From the IMG/VR virus record IMGVR_UViG_3300044691_000170, positions 1 through 35,893 of that record: a stretch of DNA of 35,893 nucleotides; one strand, written 5' to 3'. This document shows, in pieces, positions 5,703 to 14,540 of this stretch. Position 1 is the first letter of the stretch; every line of letters starts with the position of its first letter. The notes under the pieces are model-generated. The model was not told where the DNA came from, made no database searches, and saw only the letters and a list, made by a program, of their open reading frames with translations. The translations under genes and the position numbers were made by a program. The stretch comes from a virus.

Positions 5703-6076
5703 TCCGTCACTCCCTTGATTCCAAAGTGCATGCAGGCGACCGCAATCCCGATCGTCAAGAGCTTCTCCAGGAGCCATGCGCCGTGCTTCCATAGGCGGGC
5801 AATGAACCGCTCACGGATCTCCTCGCGGGGTTTGAGTTTCTGATCGACCTGACGATTGATGATCTTGGCCAATTCCATGGGCGTGAGGTCATCCAGGACC
5901 TTTTGCATCTTGCGTTGGTTCTGCAGGATGCTCGCCATTGAGACCTCGGCGGTAACGCGCATGCGCTCCAGGGTCGAGAGAAGCTCAAGGCGCCATTGCA
6001 ACTCGCCCGGCGACTGCGCGATGAGGCGAAGCCGTCGCATCGTGTCATCTGAACTGAGTTTGAATTGCTCATCCAC
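5699..6076 (-). CDS. Helical protein with C-terminal membrane anchor, 125 aa
   Basis: The start is GTG at 6076, three bases after the endolysin stop. Residues 5-100 are charged helix (RRLRLIAQSPGELQWRLELL, then Met/Lys-rich coiled coil) and residues about 103-118 (LLTIGIAVACMHFGIKG) are hydrophobic. A soluble coiled coil with a tail anchor next to a lysis module could be a spanin-like or holin-regulating protein. No named family is recognised. Confidence 0.7.
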   Translation of the reverse strand: MDEQFKLSSDDTMRRLRLIAQSPGELQWRLELLSTLERMRVTAEVSMASILQNQRKMQKVLDDLTPMELAKIINRQVDQKLKPREEIRERFIARLWKHGAWLLEKLLTIGIAVACMHFGIKGVTE

Positions 6077-6079
6077 ATG

Positions 6080-6565
6080 TCACGCGAACGCCCCGCCAGC
6101 TTTGCCATAGGCCTGTACCAGTTCCGCCATGGAGCGCCGCGGCTGGCCGGCGGTACTGCCCGGGAGCGACGCCCATATCCCGTGACACTTGCCGATCGCC
6201 TCGGCCACACGTCCCGCATTGACGAGATCCAATGCCCCAGCTTCTCGGATCAATTCGGTTGCGGCTGCATCCTGTGAGGGTCCAGTGAAGTCGGGCAAAT
6301 TCAGGATGCGCTTACACGTGCGCCAGGTCGGGACGATGATCTGATACGCACCCGCGGCGGTCGAGATCTTGCCAGCATACGCTGGGCCGAGATTAGCTAA
6401 CGACTCGCCGTGCCACTCACCGGTGATCGCAGGATGGTCGGAGAGACTGATGATGGTGTGTCCGTAGCCGTACACCACTCGATAGGGGTCAGCGGCTTTG
6501 TCCGTGCCCTCTGAATGGCGCGTCATGGCGAGGAAGGCGGCAAGATTGAGGTCTACGGCGGTCAT
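6080..6565 (-). CDS. Lambda R-type endolysin (lytic transglycosylase)
   Basis: 161 residues from the ATG at 6565, five bases after the tailspike stop; a longer frame to 6622 overlaps the tailspike and is not used. Residues 11-22 (FLAMTRHSEGTD) match the active-site region of the lambda R endolysin, with the catalytic Glu at position 19 as in lambda. Further family marks are YGYGHT, SDHP, STAAGAYQI, the block DFTGPSQDAAATELI, and IWASLPGS near the end. Such enzymes cleave the MurNAc-GlcNAc bond of peptidoglycan and form 1,6-anhydro ends. There is no signal peptide, so release should need the holin. Confidence 0.9.
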   Translation of the reverse strand: MTAVDLNLAAFLAMTRHSEGTDKAADPYRVVYGYGHTIISLSDHPAITGEWHGESLANLGPAYAGKISTAAGAYQIIVPTWRTCKRILNLPDFTGPSQDAAATELIREAGALDLVNAGRVAEAIGKCHGIWASLPGSTAGQPRRSMAELVQAYGKAGGAFA

Positions 6566-6569
6566 TGAT

Positions 6570-8480
6570 TTATCCCACATTCGCAATGGACGCTTGCCAA
6601 GAGAAGGCGTGCGTGCCGCCACCCGCGTAATTCACGGTGAAGGTGGTGGCACCGGGGGCGCCTGGAAATACCGCCGTCGGCGTTCCATCTTGTGCTTGGA
6701 GTAAAACGATCGTCGGCGTAACAGCGAGTCCGTGCGCGACCGTGGCACCCGTGGCGATTGCACCAGTAACGCCCTTATTGCTGGTCAAGAAACCCGGATT
6801 GTTGGTGACGGAATTCGGCACCAAGAACGCCGCCACCGTCGCCGGCCCTTGATTGTTAATCACCACCGCCCCAGGCGTGTTGAATACATTGGCAGTGACC
6901 AATACGCCGGCCGTATTCGGGTTCAAGTTGATGCCAACCGAATAGTTGTCGATCACGTTGCCCTGGATGACGCCCACCCCGGCCGTGAGGGTCGCGGCGG
7001 TTGTCGGGCTGCCAGTAATTGCAGGAAACCAACTCAAGTTGGCGTTGCCTAAGCCGGTAAAGAAGGCCCGAAGCGATTGACCTGTCGAGGTCACGATGCT
7101 AAACGCCTGCCCGGCGGCGTAGATCAACGGCGCGGCATAAGTTCCGGAAGTTGCACCGGTTGAAGGCGCAGGGCTAAATGTGAGCGCTACCGTGTTGATC
7201 GAAACCGCAGTAACGTTTGCGGCGGTAGAGAGGGACTGAAAATAGTTGTTGGCTATGGAGAAGTCGTATTGACCGGCGATCGTGATCGCAATATCGCCCG
7301 TAAATTGCGATATAAAATAATTGCCGACGATGTTGGTGCCGACGATGCCGGACAGTAAAGAGATGTCGAAATTGCATGCAAACTGCGAGCCTGTGACGGC
7401 CAGTTGCGCGTCGGACACCTGTCCGGCGCTTTGGACGATACCGTAATCGCAAAGTGTGAAATTTGTAGTGGCAACGCTTAAGCCTTGATAAAACCCAACT
7501 GCACCGCCGTAATTGATGCCCTGATGCAGGAACATGAAATTGCAGCGCGTAACGTTCGTCAGGATGCCAAGATTACTTGAGTTGATTCCCTGCACCACCA
7601 CGCCAGTGCCACTACAACCAGTGGCACCAGCGGCAAAAGTGCCTTTGCCGAAGAACGTGCAGTTATCAATGTTCAATGCGCTGGTGTCGTTTTGAACGAC
7701 GCCATTAGTCCAGTAGAAGGCGACGTTGTAGCCGTCGCTGCCACGAAAGACGCAATTCTCCACATCGCTTAAGCTGCTGGCCGAACCGAACGAATTGTAA
7801 TTAAAGGCAAGCGCCGTGCCGCCGTTCGCGACACTGGTCGTAAAGGCGATGTCTCGGATGTGGACGGTGTTGAGTTCCGTGTTCCACGTGAAAGCTAAAC
7901 CGCCAGATGCGGCGCTGCATCGAAACTCGGTCAAGTTCGCGCCTGCACCGATAATGGAAATATCGGTCAGCGCAGCAGGAAATGCAGTGACGATCTGCGC
8001 GGTGTAAAGATATATGCCGGGAGGCGCAATAACAGGGCCGCCGCCGGCCATCGCAAAGGCGATTGCCGCTGTGATTGCAGCGGTCATATTCGTGGTGCCG
8101 GGCGTCGTATTGGTGCCGTAGCGCAGGATGTTGCCGTAGGGATACCAAGCGTTGACGACCGTCGCGCCCTCGATACCCAGCACCGGATATAGAATCGCTC
8201 CAATGGAGGCTTGAGTAGGAACTGTGAAGTTCGCTACAGGGATCCCATTTAAAGTGGCCCAACGCTTGGTATTGCTCCCAAGGTTGTAGATAAAATCCGT
8301 GGCCGGCAGGAAATCGGCCGCCATCTTGCCCTGGCCGTCGCGCGTGACGCAGTTGGTCAGTCCGGCAGCAAAGCCATCGTCCTCGCTATCGACCCGGCTT
8401 GCCGTAATATTGATGCTATTGGCCGCATCCTGGGTCCATTTGAAGAGTCGATTGAATACACCAGAGCCGTCAAATGCCAT
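6570..8480 (-). CDS. Tailspike / tail fibre with beta-helix domain
   Basis: 636 residues from ATG 8480, preceded by GGAGA; the extra 13 codons of the open frame upstream lack support. The N-terminal 90 residues (FNRLFKWTQDAANSINITASR, then GKMAADFLPATDFIYNLGS) look like the virion-attachment domain of podoviral fibres. Residues about 120-480 carry pectate-lyase-like repeats: AAITAAIAFAMAGGGPVIAPPG followed by many N/C/F rungs (DVENCVFRGS, NIDNCTFFG, NVTRCNFMF). The C-terminal 100 residues are Gly/Thr/Val-rich beta. It probably binds and may cut a surface polysaccharide; catalytic residues cannot be assigned by eye. It sits between the ejection proteins and the endolysin, as tail genes do in related phages. 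Confidence 0.85.
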   Translation of the reverse strand: MAFDGSGVFNRLFKWTQDAANSINITASRVDSEDDGFAAGLTNCVTRDGQGKMAADFLPATDFIYNLGSNTKRWATLNGIPVANFTVPTQASIGAILYPVLGIEGATVVNAWYPYGNILRYGTNTTPGTTNMTAAITAAIAFAMAGGGPVIAPPGIYLYTAQIVTAFPAALTDISIIGAGANLTEFRCSAASGGLAFTWNTELNTVHIRDIAFTTSVANGGTALAFNYNSFGSASSLSDVENCVFRGSDGYNVAFYWTNGVVQNDTSALNIDNCTFFGKGTFAAGATGCSGTGVVVQGINSSNLGILTNVTRCNFMFLHQGINYGGAVGFYQGLSVATTNFTLCDYGIVQSAGQVSDAQLAVTGSQFACNFDISLLSGIVGTNIVGNYFISQFTGDIAITIAGQYDFSIANNYFQSLSTAANVTAVSINTVALTFSPAPSTGATSGTYAAPLIYAAGQAFSIVTSTGQSLRAFFTGLGNANLSWFPAITGSPTTAATLTAGVGVIQGNVIDNYSVGINLNPNTAGVLVTANVFNTPGAVVINNQGPATVAAFLVPNSVTNNPGFLTSNKGVTGAIATGATVAHGLAVTPTIVLLQAQDGTPTAVFPGAPGATTFTVNYAGGGTHAFSWQASIANVG

Positions 8481-8602
8481 GCGAAATCTCCAATAGTCTA
8501 TAATGCTCGGGCGGTGCAAAGCCGCGCCGAGATAACCTCGTGGATCAAAATGCTGTGTTGGTGCCGGCCGCGACCGTGGCCGGAATCGTCTTTTTGAAGC
8601 TC

Positions 8603-10684
8603 TTAGCGGCTGGGCTGCAGAAGTTGGTTGATGCCGGTCGCCGCCGTTGGCGCAGCGCCCGAAGTCAGAAGCGCAGCCAGGCGCTTTTGAAGTTCCGGGG
8701 ATAGACCGCCCTTGGGTTTGCCGATGGATGCACCCAAGGCATCCGCCAATTTACCGGCGGCATCGCTGCGCGCGGCATGCTTCTCCAATGCACCCACCAC
8801 CGTGTCATTGATCAGGGGTAAGTTAGGCCCGATCAATCCCCGGCCACCTTTGACCAAACTCAGGAGCATCGGCGCCGTGTTGGAGTGATTCACCGCGCCA
8901 TAGGCAGGCTCATAGGTCGCATCGACGCCGGCGCGCGCCAAGCTATCTAATTGCGCATGAGCGTCATTGCCCAGCACCATTTTGAGCTTGCTGGGGCCGA
9001 TGGCATCCATGGCCTTGGTGAGCGCGGTACCGCTGAACTGGCCGTTCTGTTTGACGGCCGCATCCTGCAGGTGCTCCATCATGCCGCCGCGGAGCGCGTT
9101 CAGCGTCTCGCCGCTCTGCTTGTCCGGCATCTTGCCAATGGTCGCAAGCAACGTGCCGACGTCCTGTTCCGGCGCCGAAATGACGTGAGTCTTGATGAAA
9201 CCCTGCGCGGTGCGTCCCTGACCCAGTTCGCCGATGTTGTCCAAGAGCTTCTGCGTCGCTGGGTTGCCCAGCATATCGAAACGCGCCGATGCAGCGTTTC
9301 TGCCCGCCCCGAAAGCATTCTCTCCAGTGCCTGAGAGGACATCGCTATCGGTCGCCTTGATGAACATGGTCGCGATGCGATCGGTTTTCGGGTCCCCTGA
9401 CTTCAGCGTCTGCAGGAACTTCCGGAATTCCTCGGCTTGCGTCACCGTCATCGTCTGCGACGTGAGCTTTCCCTCATCATCGATCATGCCGAAGCGCTTC
9501 AAGCGTTTCGACACGCTGTTGATGATCGGTTCCGCATAGGCGTTGTCGGCTACATCGGGATCGTGCAGCGTCGAGACGACATTGCGTGCGTCGGAGGCGA
9601 GTTGATCACCTTTCGTCGCTTTGACCTGATCGTAAACCGCCTTCACGTCCTTCTGCGATGACTCCGCGAGGGCATCGATGTTTTGCATCGCGACCATGCC
9701 GCGCCCTTCCTGGGTGGCGGCCCCGTAGGGTTTGGCGAGCGCTCCCATCTTTGCGGTGAGCGCCTGATCGTTTCCCTGGTAGACCCGGGTCAGTTCCTGC
9801 CCGGTATTCGACAACGCTTCATCGGGGGACTGCGCGAGCTTCTGCAGATTCCGTTCGCGCGTCCACTGCGCGGGATCGCGCGTGACCATGGAAGTCGTCG
9901 GCGTCACATCATTGGCGAGTAGATTGGCCTTGCGGGCGACCGCCGCCGCATCCAGCTTGCCTGACTGCGCGATCTGCGCCTGCGCCTCTTTGATCAAATC
10001 ACCGCGCACGGCCGGCGGTGCGTTGGCGAGGTCGGGAACGTCCTGAAGCACGCGCCCGGCGGATTTATCAGCGACCAGACCCGATGCCCGGCCTTTGACC
10101 GTATTCAAGGCGCCCACCAGCTTATCGCTGATCGTGCCCGCGATTGGAGCCGCCACTGCGCCGGTGACCGTGCCGATACCTGCCGCCTTGGCGCGATCCA
10201 GCATGGAGCCGGTCGCCGTCGGCTGCGCGGCGGCATCAAGACCGCCCTGCACGGCGCCCAGGCCGGCGCGCGCGAGCAACCCCTCGCCTGCCCCTGGAAT
10301 CAGCATCAGGGGCGCGCCCATGCCCGCAGAGCCGCCCAAACTTGCCCAATCTATCCCCGCATCCTTGCCGCGACCCTTCTGATAGAGCGCTTCGTCCTCG
10401 TTCAATCCCTTGGTGTAGTTGTCAAGTTCCTGCTGCGCCTTGGTCTTGCCCGTGATCTGACTTTGCAAGTCAGGGCCGGCTAATTTTGCTTTGAGTTCAA
10501 GGAACGCCTGATGAATGCCGCCCACCGTGCGATCGGCGCCATGGCCGATGCGCTCGAGTACGTTCGGCGCTTCTTGCGCGATCGGTGCGGCCCCTTGAAG
10601 GGTAAATCCAGGCGGCAACGCTGCGCCGGGACCGCTCGCCGCGGCCGGCTGCACGATCGTAAACCCCGGCGGTAGATCGCTCAT
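8603..10684 (-). CDS. Large internal virion / DNA-ejection protein
   Basis: 693 residues; the ATG at 10684 overlaps the upstream stop (ATGA). The N-terminus has two copies of PPGFT (residues 5-9 and about 24-28). A hydrophobic Gly/Ala stretch at about 115-200 (GGSAGMGAPLMLIPGAGEGL, GLGAVQGGLDAAAQ, GTVTGAVAAPIAGTI) could insert in membranes. The remainder is long helix. It is the third of three consecutive Gln/Ala-rich virion genes placed like P22 genes 7, 20 and 16, whose products leave the head with DNA and span the envelope. The equivalence rests on order and composition, not on visible motif identity. Confidence 0.7.
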   Translation of the reverse strand: MSDLPPGFTIVQPAAASGPGAALPPGFTLQGAAPIAQEAPNVLERIGHGADRTVGGIHQAFLELKAKLAGPDLQSQITGKTKAQQELDNYTKGLNEDEALYQKGRGKDAGIDWASLGGSAGMGAPLMLIPGAGEGLLARAGLGAVQGGLDAAAQPTATGSMLDRAKAAGIGTVTGAVAAPIAGTISDKLVGALNTVKGRASGLVADKSAGRVLQDVPDLANAPPAVRGDLIKEAQAQIAQSGKLDAAAVARKANLLANDVTPTTSMVTRDPAQWTRERNLQKLAQSPDEALSNTGQELTRVYQGNDQALTAKMGALAKPYGAATQEGRGMVAMQNIDALAESSQKDVKAVYDQVKATKGDQLASDARNVVSTLHDPDVADNAYAEPIINSVSKRLKRFGMIDDEGKLTSQTMTVTQAEEFRKFLQTLKSGDPKTDRIATMFIKATDSDVLSGTGENAFGAGRNAASARFDMLGNPATQKLLDNIGELGQGRTAQGFIKTHVISAPEQDVGTLLATIGKMPDKQSGETLNALRGGMMEHLQDAAVKQNGQFSGTALTKAMDAIGPSKLKMVLGNDAHAQLDSLARAGVDATYEPAYGAVNHSNTAPMLLSLVKGGRGLIGPNLPLINDTVVGALEKHAARSDAAGKLADALGASIGKPKGGLSPELQKRLAALLTSGAAPTAATGINQLLQPSR

Positions 10685-12288
10685 TGCTGTCCGGGCGGCA
10701 TTTGCAGCGGCACCCATTGCCCGTTGTGGTAGACAATTTTCTTCTCGCCATTGGCCGCGATCTGGCCTTCCTTAAATTGCGGTGCCGGGCCCTGCGCGAT
10801 ATCACTCGCATTGCGGATGCCGGTTTGCTGCCGAGGAACGGAATTCAAGCCTCCGGCCGCGATCTTCTGCCGGGTCGCGAGATCATAGGCGGCGGGAAAG
10901 TCGATCGAATAACGCCCCGGGTCATTTTTCTGATTTGACGTGAACTGCTGCCACGCCTGCTGCTTATCGAGCGTCTGGTCGAAGCCCTTGCCCATGAAAT
11001 CCATGGCGCGCGAGATCCCCGTGGGGGTCATCATCCAGTTCGGGTTGTTCGCGAGATAGACCTTAAATTCCTGCTGCGTGACCTTGTTCGTCATCTGCTT
11101 GGCCGCTTCTGCGGCAAGGTTCGCGGTGCCCTTCTGGAAGGCCTGCGTATCGCCGACATTCATGCCGGTCAAACTCGTGACCTTCTCTTCAGGAACGCCC
11201 ATCGCCTGGGCGACAGAGCCGATCGCCTGAAGAACAGGGGCGCCAGCGCCGGGCGTGAAGCCTTGCAGCAAATTGCCCATCTCGGACAACGTGCGCTTGC
11301 CCTGTAGCGCGTTCTCGGCATCCGCATTGATCTGCGCGCCTAAAGCGGAGCCCGCCTTGCCCTGGTCGCCCTGGAAGGCTGCACCGGCGGTGGTCTGCCC
11401 GCCCCCACCATCGGTGCCCGTCGGAATTGCGCCTTGTTGGCGCAGCGCCGGCGGCGTCGTATAGGCAAAGGTGCTGCGACCTTGCGAGTCCTTCACTTCG
11501 TGCGGTGTCTGCGATTGAGTAGCGGCGGTGGTGGCCGCCGTCGTTTGCGCCATGTTCGCGCCCAGGCCGCCCACCGGCGCCGCTTGCACGTTGCCATTGG
11601 CATCGAGCCCCAATGTCGAGGAGCTGCCGGGGACAACCGCGCCCCTCAAGGAATCGGCCATCGCCATGGTGCGGCTCTGATTGGCCGAAATCCCGCGATA
11701 GGCGTCATTTTTCTGTGCATCGGTCCAGTCGTAGCGCTTGGCGACCGCCTCTAAATACTTGGGCACTCCCATCTGCACCGCCATCATGCGATCGCGCGTG
11801 GGGTCGCCGGTGAGGGAGGGAATGCCGCCGGGCTGCTGGGGCTGACCCTGCGGCGGCTGCGCTTGACCACTTTGCGGCGCAGATTGCGGCGGCAACGCGA
11901 TACCCGGCGCGCTTTGATTCGCGCCCGAGATTGCGGCGGTCAATTGCGCGACTTTCGGATCCACGGGAGGCTGTCCCGATTGCCCTCCAGCGGGCGGCTG
12001 TGTTCCTGGGAACATCGCATTGAATTGATCCGCCTGGCTTTTCGCCAATCCCCGCTCTCCGGTCAGCACATCCTGGTTTGCCTTACCCGCCATCAACGCT
12101 TGGGCCAAGGCCCCGACGTTTTGCAATGCACCGCGCTTCGGCACGACTCGCATCGAGTCCCAGCTCTGCGGCGTCTCATTCGACTGCTGAAATGCCCCCA
12201 TCAATTGCTGCGCAATCTGCTGCTTGCGCTGCAGATCCAAATAGTCTGGATACTGAGACGGATCAATGGGTGGTTGAACGAGCGCCAT
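10681..12288 (-). CDS. Internal virion / DNA-ejection protein, Gln-rich
   Basis: 535 residues; the ATG at 12288 follows a GGAAT site and the preceding stop by one base. The N-terminal 45 residues (SQYPDYLDLQRKQQIAQQLM) are helical. Residues about 90-180 are Pro/Gln/Gly low complexity. The C-terminal half contains a globular helical part (MGVPKYLEAVAKRYDWTDAQ, TQQEFKVYLANNPNWMM, AYDLATRQKIAAGGL). The position matches P22 gene 20. The role in DNA ejection is inferred from operon order. Confidence 0.7.
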   Translation of the reverse strand: MALVQPPIDPSQYPDYLDLQRKQQIAQQLMGAFQQSNETPQSWDSMRVVPKRGALQNVGALAQALMAGKANQDVLTGERGLAKSQADQFNAMFPGTQPPAGGQSGQPPVDPKVAQLTAAISGANQSAPGIALPPQSAPQSGQAQPPQGQPQQPGGIPSLTGDPTRDRMMAVQMGVPKYLEAVAKRYDWTDAQKNDAYRGISANQSRTMAMADSLRGAVVPGSSSTLGLDANGNVQAAPVGGLGANMAQTTAATTAATQSQTPHEVKDSQGRSTFAYTTPPALRQQGAIPTGTDGGGGQTTAGAAFQGDQGKAGSALGAQINADAENALQGKRTLSEMGNLLQGFTPGAGAPVLQAIGSVAQAMGVPEEKVTSLTGMNVGDTQAFQKGTANLAAEAAKQMTNKVTQQEFKVYLANNPNWMMTPTGISRAMDFMGKGFDQTLDKQQAWQQFTSNQKNDPGRYSIDFPAAYDLATRQKIAAGGLNSVPRQQTGIRNASDIAQGPAPQFKEGQIAANGEKKIVYHNGQWVPLQMPPGQQ

Positions 12289-12289
12289 A

Positions 12290-12619
12290 CTATGGAATTC
12301 CGGGCGTCGGCATCCCGTTGGGGATCTGTGGTTGCGGCAATGGCTGCATCTGCGACTGCTGAAGCGCCTGCATCTGGGGATCGGCCCCGATCTGAGCTTG
12401 CGTTCCCGGCAGCATCGCATTCGCCTGATGCTGTTGCTGTTGCCCCTGAAGCGCCTTCATCAGCATGACCTTTTGCACGAGTTGCGCGGCGGCCCCGCCG
12501 GCGCCGATTTGGCCTTGCATCTGCGGGCCCGCGGCCCCGCCGCCAAAGCTCGTATCCTGCGGGGACTGCTGCAGTCGCTGTGCCAACATCTGCTGCATCA
12601 TGCCGGGGTCCATGCTCAT
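12290..12619 (-). CDS. Small Gln/Met-rich virion protein
   Basis: 109 residues; the start at 12619 has GAGG eight bases upstream and lies two bases past the preceding stop. The composition is extreme: Gln, Met, Pro, Gly and Ala make up most of it (MMQQMLAQRLQQSPQ, then LQGQQQQHQANAMLPG). It precedes the two large ejection-type genes, in the place of the smallest P22 ejection protein (gp7). Low complexity prevents any family call. Confidence 0.6.
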   Translation of the reverse strand: MSMDPGMMQQMLAQRLQQSPQDTSFGGGAAGPQMQGQIGAGGAAAQLVQKVMLMKALQGQQQQHQANAMLPGTQAQIGADPQMQALQQSQMQPLPQPQIPNGMPTPGIP

Positions 12620-12621
12620 AA

Positions 12622-13158
12622 TCAGTGCCTCAAAAAGTGATGCGATGCCCATTCAATCATTGGGGTAACGCGGGTTTTGATCTCGTGCAGCGTCCACGCC
12701 TCATTCTCGGCGACGCGGATGCGAAGCCCTTCATCGAGTTTCTCAATCTGCGCCCGCAACTCCGCGCCGTGATAAGGATCATGGATCGCGTGGTGGCGCG
12801 TGCAAGTGAGGGTTCCGTGCTCCGCCTCAAGCGCATTGACCTCATCCAAACTCGGCGGTCTGCATTCGAGTGCGGCCATGTAGCCCAAGAGCATCGCCGG
12901 ATGTTCATGTTCGATGTAGTAATACTGAGCCCCGGCAAGCTGTGCGGCGGCCGGAAACTTGATGATATCGGTCACGCCGAGGCGCGCGAGATCCTCCTCA
13001 AGCATAGCCAAATGTCCGGCCTCCTCGGTCAGGTGATGCGAGAAATAACCAAGCAGGTCATCCCCCGCCCGACTGATCGCGGCGCGTAAGAGCCCCTCGG
13101 AGGCAGTCATGGTGCCGTGAATGAAGCACAGATTCGCGCGTAGGAATTGGGGGGTCAT
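12622..13158 (-). CDS. Heme-oxygenase-like diiron oxidase family protein
   Basis: 178 residues from ATG 13158 (a TTG three bases earlier is possible). It shows two matched metal-binding helices: H42-x3-E46-x2-H49 in HHLTEEAGHLAMLEEDL and H123-x3-D127-x2-H130 in RHHAIHDPYHGAEL. Between them is an acidic/His helix, YYYIEHEHPAMLLGYMAALE (from residue 79). The HxxxDxxH helix and overall all-helical length of about 180-230 fit the TenA/heme-oxygenase-like non-heme diiron group (CADD, UndA, BesC, SznF), whose members use O2 on small molecules or amino acids. It is embedded in the virion operon between a Gly-rich structural gene and the ejection genes. A purely structural role in the tail is the main alternative. 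Confidence 0.65.
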   Translation of the reverse strand: MTPQFLRANLCFIHGTMTASEGLLRAAISRAGDDLLGYFSHHLTEEAGHLAMLEEDLARLGVTDIIKFPAAAQLAGAQYYYIEHEHPAMLLGYMAALECRPPSLDEVNALEAEHGTLTCTRHHAIHDPYHGAELRAQIEKLDEGLRIRVAENEAWTLHEIKTRVTPMIEWASHHFLRH

Positions 13159-14144
13159 CAATAAAACATCATGGCGGCCATCGCTGCCGTCGTAACAGCG
13201 CCTTGCGTGTTCGCATTGTTGGTCGCGACATTCGCGTTATAGCCGGCAAGCGCTCCATTATATTGCTGACCGAATGCACCGGAGATATCCGGCGTCGCCG
13301 CATTGATTTGGCCACCACTGCCGTTGCCTTGCAATTGCTGATATTCCGAGATTGGGGCATTACGCACCGCCAATTGATTTTGTAACCCTTGGCTCCCTAG
13401 CCCAAATAACCGCGACTGCTCTGCCCCGCCGCCGGTGATCGCTGAATTGATCGTTTGATTATTGGTGAAGGTGTTCTGCCGGTTTTGCTGATCCATTGCC
13501 TGCTGGTATGCGGCAGACCCCGGCGTGATTCCCTGATTCGCCAATTTCGAATCGAGCTGTTCGGCCGCCAAGTCCTGCTGTGGCTTGATGTACGCCTGTT
13601 GCTGGTCATAGAGGCTGTGCTGCGTGTTGTAGAGATCCTGCGTCGTCGAGGGTCCGCCCGGCATGCCCGCAAGGCCGGTCGTATCGATCGGCTTGGACAG
13701 CATGTCATTCGCCCATGGCGTGAGCGAGGTCTGCTGCGAGTAGATCGGTGCGCCGGAGCCGCCATTCGAACCAGGGCTTACTGTGGCCCCGGGACCCCCG
13801 CCTCCAGCGCCCATTCTCCCGCCAAAACCATACATGCCACCGCCCAGGGAGGACGGAATTGGGTAGCCACCCGAATTTCCGCCCGGCGATCCATCGCGTC
13901 CCGTGACCGACCAGGTATTCGAGCCCAGGGGGTTCGAACTGTTCGTTCGATTGAGCGCGGCGTTGTAATTCGCGGTGCCGGTCGCTAGACCGTACTGCGC
14001 ATTGGCCTGCGTATAGGGATCGACCGGCGCGGGCGCGGAGCCAGAGGATTTGCAGTCACTGACCGGACCAGAATACTCGAACGACTCCTCCTCGATGACT
14101 TCGCAGGTCTCCCAGTCAATTACTGCGCGAGTAATGATCTTCAT
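13158..14144 (-). CDS. Gly/Gln/Asn-rich tail or neck structural protein
   Basis: 328 residues; the ATG at 14144 gives an ATGA overlap with the GNAT gene (another ATG at 14156 overlaps further). It begins with a short ordered strand-rich part (MKIITRAVIDWETCEVIEEE), followed by PAPVDPYTQANAQYG and ALNRTNSSNPLGSNTW. A long Gly-rich stretch covers about residues 90-140, and the rest is Gln/Asn-rich helix (YDQQQAYIKPQQDLAAEQL). The motif NPLGSNTW with VDPY..A.AQYG recurs in podoviral tail-region proteins near the hub and ejection genes. The exact position in the virion is unknown. Confidence 0.7.
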   Translation of the reverse strand: MKIITRAVIDWETCEVIEEESFEYSGPVSDCKSSGSAPAPVDPYTQANAQYGLATGTANYNAALNRTNSSNPLGSNTWSVTGRDGSPGGNSGGYPIPSSLGGGMYGFGGRMGAGGGGPGATVSPGSNGGSGAPIYSQQTSLTPWANDMLSKPIDTTGLAGMPGGPSTTQDLYNTQHSLYDQQQAYIKPQQDLAAEQLDSKLANQGITPGSAAYQQAMDQQNRQNTFTNNQTINSAITGGGAEQSRLFGLGSQGLQNQLAVRNAPISEYQQLQGNGSGGQINAATPDISGAFGQQYNGALAGYNANVATNNANTQGAVTTAAMAAMMFY

Positions 14145-14539
14145 AAAAATCGGCACTCGGATTTCAGCATGCCCATAAGAATTACATCCTCGCCGTTGAT
14201 CGCGGACTCACGCAGTCGGCCTTCCTGAATAAAGCCCATGTTCGAACACAACTTGATCGACTTCGCATTGCTTTCCTCGATCGCGCAGCTCAAATGCCGC
14301 ACATTCCATACGACGAACGGGTTATAGAAAATGGCGTAGAGAAACCGCCGGTTGATCGGCGCATCTAAGGCAATCGAAGCAAACACATTCGCCGGTGTAT
14401 AATTCGTGTACACCACGCCGCCTTTGATCACCCCCTCGACTTCGTAACCGATCGCTTTCGGGTCCGATCCCCAGCCCGAGAAATGCTCGATGCGCGCCTC
14501 GCACCAATCTGCGACCCGTTGGTGTTCGGTGAAAATCAG
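14141..14539 (-). CDS. GNAT-family N-acetyltransferase, probable CTG start
   Basis: 132 residues. The domain starts at LIFTEHQRVADWCEARI, then GYEVEGVIKGGVVYTNYTP, the strand FLYAIFYNPFVVWNVRHLSC and, near residue 95-125, a GNAT tail AIEESNAKSIKLCSNMGFIQEGRLRES (N-A-x-S-x-x-L...GF..EG.LR). This is a standard small GNAT fold using acetyl-CoA. No ATG, GTG or TTG lies near the domain start. The only upstream ATG (14641) would force a 100-base overlap and a Ser/Arg-rich tail. A CTG at 14539, one base beyond the hub stop, fits exactly. Similar GNATs occur in virion operons of related podoviruses; the substrate is unknown. Confidence 0.75.
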   Translation of the reverse strand: MIFTEHQRVADWCEARIEHFSGWGSDPKAIGYEVEGVIKGGVVYTNYTPANVFASIALDAPINRRFLYAIFYNPFVVWNVRHLSCAIEESNAKSIKLCSNMGFIQEGRLRESAINGEDVILMGMLKSECRFL

Positions 14540-14540
14540 C

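Noticed and set aside
4808-6076. Rz/Rz1 spanin pair among the lysis-region genes
   Set aside because: No lipobox and no nested lipoprotein frame was found; one protein has a C-terminal rather than an N-terminal anchor.
8564-8594. CCGGCC-N8-GGCCGG hairpin followed on the + strand by a T run, in the 122-base gap upstream of the tailspike gene
   Set aside because: It points the wrong way for the late operon, and no + strand gene needs it. The gap otherwise shows only the tailspike ribosome site.
8540-8704. + strand frame from GTG 8540 with a hydrophobic N-terminal part, antisense to the end of the ejection-protein gene
   Set aside because: No ribosome site, most of it lies antisense to a strongly coding frame, and the Arg-rich tail looks like a shadow.
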